From contig JAEVZE010000368.1 in the NCBI GenBank assembly GCA_023392395.1, positions 1 to 5,631 on the forward strand: a DNA stretch of 5,631 nt. Direction: 5' to 3'. The DNA comes from Bacillota bacterium (lineage in GTDB: Bacteria > Bacillota > Clostridia > Christensenellales > Aristaeellaceae). A model generated the notes under the pieces. The model worked only from the letters and a program-made list of their open reading frames with translations, did no database searches and was not told where the DNA came from. Made by a program: the position numbers and the translations under genes. This document shows positions 3,266 to 5,631 of the stretch, piece after piece (positions within the stretch are counted from its first letter, which is position 1; each line of letters starts with the position of its first letter).

Positions 3266-5631
3266 ATGGCGCACAAGTATGTTTATCTGTTCAAGGAAGG
3301 GAACGCCAAAATGCGCAACTTGCTGGGGGGCAAGGGCGCAAACCTGGCGGAGATGTCCAGCCTGGGTCTGCCGGTCCCGCAGGGCTTCACCGTTTCGACC
3401 GAGGCGTGCACCGCGTACTACAACGACGGCAAGGTGATCTCGGACGAAATCTTGGAGCAGATCGATAAGGCGTTGGCCGAAACCGAAGTGATCTGCGGCA
3501 AGAAGTTCGGCGACCTGGAAAGCCCGTTCCTGGTATCCGTCCGCTCGGGCGCGCGCGCGTCGATGCCCGGCATGATGGACACCATCCTGAACCTGGGCCT
3601 GAACGACGTGGCCGTCGTGGGCCTTGCCAACCTCACGCAGAACGAGCGCTTCGCCTATGACTCCTACCGCCGCTTCATCATGATGTTCTCCGACGTCGTC
3701 ATGGATGTCTCCAAGTCCAAGTTTGAGCGCATCCTGGACGAAATGAAGGAAGAAAAGCACGTTCAGTACGACACCGGCCTGACCGCCGATGACCTGAAGG
3801 AACTGGTCGTCAAATTCAAGGCCCTGTACAAGGCCGAGAAGGGCGAGGATTTCCCGCAGGATCCGAAGACGCAGCTGATTGAGGCCATCAAGGCCGTGTT
3901 CCGCTCCTGGGACAACCCCCGCGCCATCTACTACCGCCGCATGAACGACATCCCGGGCGACTGGGGCACCGCCGTCAACGTGCAGGCGATGGTCTTCGGC
4001 AACATGGGCGACACCTCCGGCACCGGCGTTGCCTTCACCCGCAACCCGTCCACCGGCGAAAACAAGCTCTATGGCGAATACCTGATCAACGCGCAGGGCG
4101 AAGACGTCGTGGCCGGCGTCCGCACCCCGCAGGAGATCTCCACCCTGAAGCAGGTCATGCCCGAAGTGTATGACGAGTTCGTCGCCGTCGCCGAGAAACT
4201 GGAAAAGCACTTCCGCGACATGCAGGACATGGAGTACACCATCGAGCGCGGCAAGCTGTACATGCTGCAGACCAGAAACGGCAAGCGCACCGCCGCCGCG
4301 GCCCTCAAGATCGCGGTGGACCTGGTGAGCGAAGGCATGCGCACCGAAGAAGAGGCCGTCATGATGGTCGAGCCGCGCATCCTGGACGCGCTTTTGCACC
4401 CGCAGTTTGACCCCAAGGCGCTGAAGGCCGCCAAGGCCATGACCAAGGGCCTGCCCGCCTCGCCCGGCGCCGCCTGCGGCCAGATCTACTTTACCGCCGA
4501 CGAAGCCGTCGCCGCCTCCAAGAATGGCCAGAAGGTGCTGCTCGTCCGGCTTGAGACCTCGCCCGAGGATATCGAGGGCATGAACCACTCCCAGGGCATC
4601 CTGACCGGGCGCGGCGGCATGACCTCCCACGCGGCGGTCGTCGCCCGCGGCATGGGCACCTGCTGCGTGGCGGGCTGCTCCGATCTGCGCATCGACGAAG
4701 AGGCCAAGACGCTGGGCGTCCTGGGCCAGACCTTCAAGGAAGGCGACTTCCTGTCCATCGACGGCTCCACCGGCAGCGTGTACGCGGGTTCCATCCCGAC
4801 CATCGATGCCGAAGTGTCCGGCGACTTCGCCACCCTGATGGGCTGGGCCGACAAGGTTCGCCGCCTTAAGGTGCGCACCAACGCCGACACCCCGCACGAC
4901 GCGGCGGTTGCCGTCAAGTTTGGCGCGGAGGGCATCGGCCTGACCCGTACCGAGCACATGTTCTTCGCAGCCGACCGCATCGCGGCCGTGCGCGAGATGA
5001 TCATCGCCGACACCGAGGAACAGCGCCGCGCCGCGCTGAACAAGCTCCTGCCCATGCAGAAGGGCGACTTTAAGGGCATCTACGAGGTCATGGGCGAGCG
5101 CCCGGTGACCATCCGTTACCTGGATCCGCCGCTGCACGAGTTCCTGCCGGCCAAGACCATGAAGGACGAGATCGCCTCCATCGCGCGCGAACTGGGCACC
5201 ACGCCCGCCGCGGTCGTGGGCAAGATCGACCAGCTGCACGAGATGAACCCGATGCTGGGCCACCGCGGCTGCCGCTTAGCGGTCACCTTCCCCGAGATCG
5301 CCGAAATGCAGACCCGCGCCGTCATCGAAGCCGCCATCGAAGTGCGCGCCGAGAAGGGCTTTGACATCCATCCCGAGATCATGATCCCGCTGGTGGGCGA
5401 CTCCAAGGAGCTGGGCTACGTCCGCAAGATCGTCGTCGAGACCGCCGAGAAGGTCATGGCCGAGAAGGGCGTCAAGATCGAGTACAAGGTGGGCACCATG
5501 ATTGAGATCCCGCGCGCGGCCGTCACCGCCGACGAGATCGCCACCGAGGCCGAGTTCTTCTCCTTCGGCACCAACGACCTGACCCAGATGACCTACGGCT
5601 TCTCCCGCGACGACGCCGGCAAGTTCCTGGA
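3266..5631 (+). CDS. ppdK: Pyruvate, phosphate dikinase (C-terminal end beyond right edge)
   Basis: The enzyme interconverts pyruvate + ATP + Pi and phosphoenolpyruvate + AMP + PPi in the cytoplasm; in anaerobes it can serve gluconeogenesis or PPi-dependent glycolysis. The frame is open for 788 codons to the edge, against about 874 in Clostridium symbiosum. Residues 1-340 are the ATP-grasp domain: GGKGANLAEM with Lys23, VSVRSGARASMPGMMDT, Glu323 and Gln335. The swivelling domain has GRGGMTSHAAVVARGMG with the phospho-accepting His455, the same number as in C. symbiosum. The pyruvate/PEP barrel shows Arg561 (GLTRTEHMFF), Arg617 (RYLDPPLHEF), Glu747 (MIEIPRAA) and Asn770 (GTNDLTQM). The catalytic cysteine (C. 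symbiosum Cys831) would fall outside the window. AAGGGGG at 3253-3259 lies six bases before the ATG. The third residue before His455 onward (Thr453) is the site modified by PDRP-type regulators in other organisms. No regulator gene is visible here. Confidence 0.97.
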   Translation, partial: MAHKYVYLFKEGNAKMRNLLGGKGANLAEMSSLGLPVPQGFTVSTEACTAYYNDGKVISDEILEQIDKALAETEVICGKKFGDLESPFLVSVRSGARASMPGMMDTILNLGLNDVAVVGLANLTQNERFAYDSYRRFIMMFSDVVMDVSKSKFERILDEMKEEKHVQYDTGLTADDLKELVVKFKALYKAEKGEDFPQDPKTQLIEAIKAVFRSWDNPRAIYYRRMNDIPGDWGTAVNVQAMVFGNMGDTSGTGVAFTRNPSTGENKLYGEYLINAQGEDVVAGVRTPQEISTLKQVMPEVYDEFVAVAEKLEKHFRDMQDMEYTIERGKLYMLQTRNGKRTAAAALKIAVDLVSEGMRTEEEAVMMVEPRILDALLHPQFDPKALKAAKAMTKGLPASPGAACGQIYFTADEAVAASKNGQKVLLVRLETSPEDIEGMNHSQGILTGRGGMTSHAAVVARGMGTCCVAGCSDLRIDEEAKTLGVLGQTFKEGDFLSIDGSTGSVYAGSIPTIDAEVSGDFATLMGWADKVRRLKVRTNADTPHDAAVAVKFGAEGIGLTRTEHMFFAADRIAAVREMIIADTEEQRRAALNKLLPMQKGDFKGIYEVMGERPVTIRYLDPPLHEFLPAKTMKDEIASIARELGTTPAAVVGKIDQLHEMNPMLGHRGCRLAVTFPEIAEMQTRAVIEAAIEVRAEKGFDIHPEIMIPLVGDSKELGYVRKIVVETAEKVMAEKGVKIEYKVGTMIEIPRAAVTADEIATEAEFFSFGTNDLTQMTYGFSRDDAGKFL

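Noticed and set aside
3098..5263. A very long open frame on the minus strand (721 codons) opposite pyruvate phosphate dikinase.
   Set aside because: Its translation is a low-complexity mix of H, G, A, V, D and L typical of the antisense of GC-rich codons, it lacks recognisable motifs, and the plus-strand protein has every catalytic residue of its family. It is a shadow of codon bias.
5545..5631. Apparent truncation of pyruvate phosphate dikinase without its catalytic cysteine.
   Set aside because: The frame is intact and simply reaches the window edge about 86 codons before the usual end, so this is a boundary effect.

Overview
The window looks like chromosomal DNA of a GC-rich Firmicute, most likely a clostridial anaerobe. 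The pointers are strong AGGAGG-type ribosome binding sites, sigma-A promoters with TATAAT boxes, third codon positions rich in G and C, and a gene set (citrate synthase, an aconitase-family hydratase, pyruvate phosphate dikinase) whose proteins resemble clostridial versions. The taxon is inferred from these features, not from a marker gene.

Layout. Positions 374 to 1 (minus strand) hold the 5' part of an aconitase-family hydratase that runs off the left edge. A 220-base divergent intergenic region carries one candidate promoter for each direction, plus an 8+8 dyad around the -35 box of the rightward promoter. Citrate synthase (595-1962, plus) is complete and has all the expected catalytic residues. 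A gene-less stretch of about 390 bases follows (1963-2354). It is densely folded: two near-identical GCCGGAC hairpins bracket at least four further inverted repeats, the downstream hairpin ends in six T and is the likely terminator, and the outer flanks are imperfectly complementary to each other. A perfect-consensus promoter (TTGACA, 17 bases, TATAAT) then drives a putative fucosyltransferase-like glycosyltransferase (2355-3191, plus). Pyruvate phosphate dikinase begins at 3266 (plus) and runs off the right edge after 788 codons.

How the genes relate. The divergent hydratase and citrate synthase could together make the oxidative branch of the citric acid cycle leading to 2-oxoglutarate and glutamate, if the hydratase acts on citrate, which is not shown here. 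Pyruvate phosphate dikinase interconverts pyruvate and phosphoenolpyruvate and supplies the same central metabolism. The glycosyltransferase is a cell-surface type of gene with its own promoter and no obvious link to its neighbours.

The coding genes are recognisable families. The least explained part is the structured element at about 1985-2252, which could be a long structured 3' UTR or small RNA, or a small non-autonomous mobile element.
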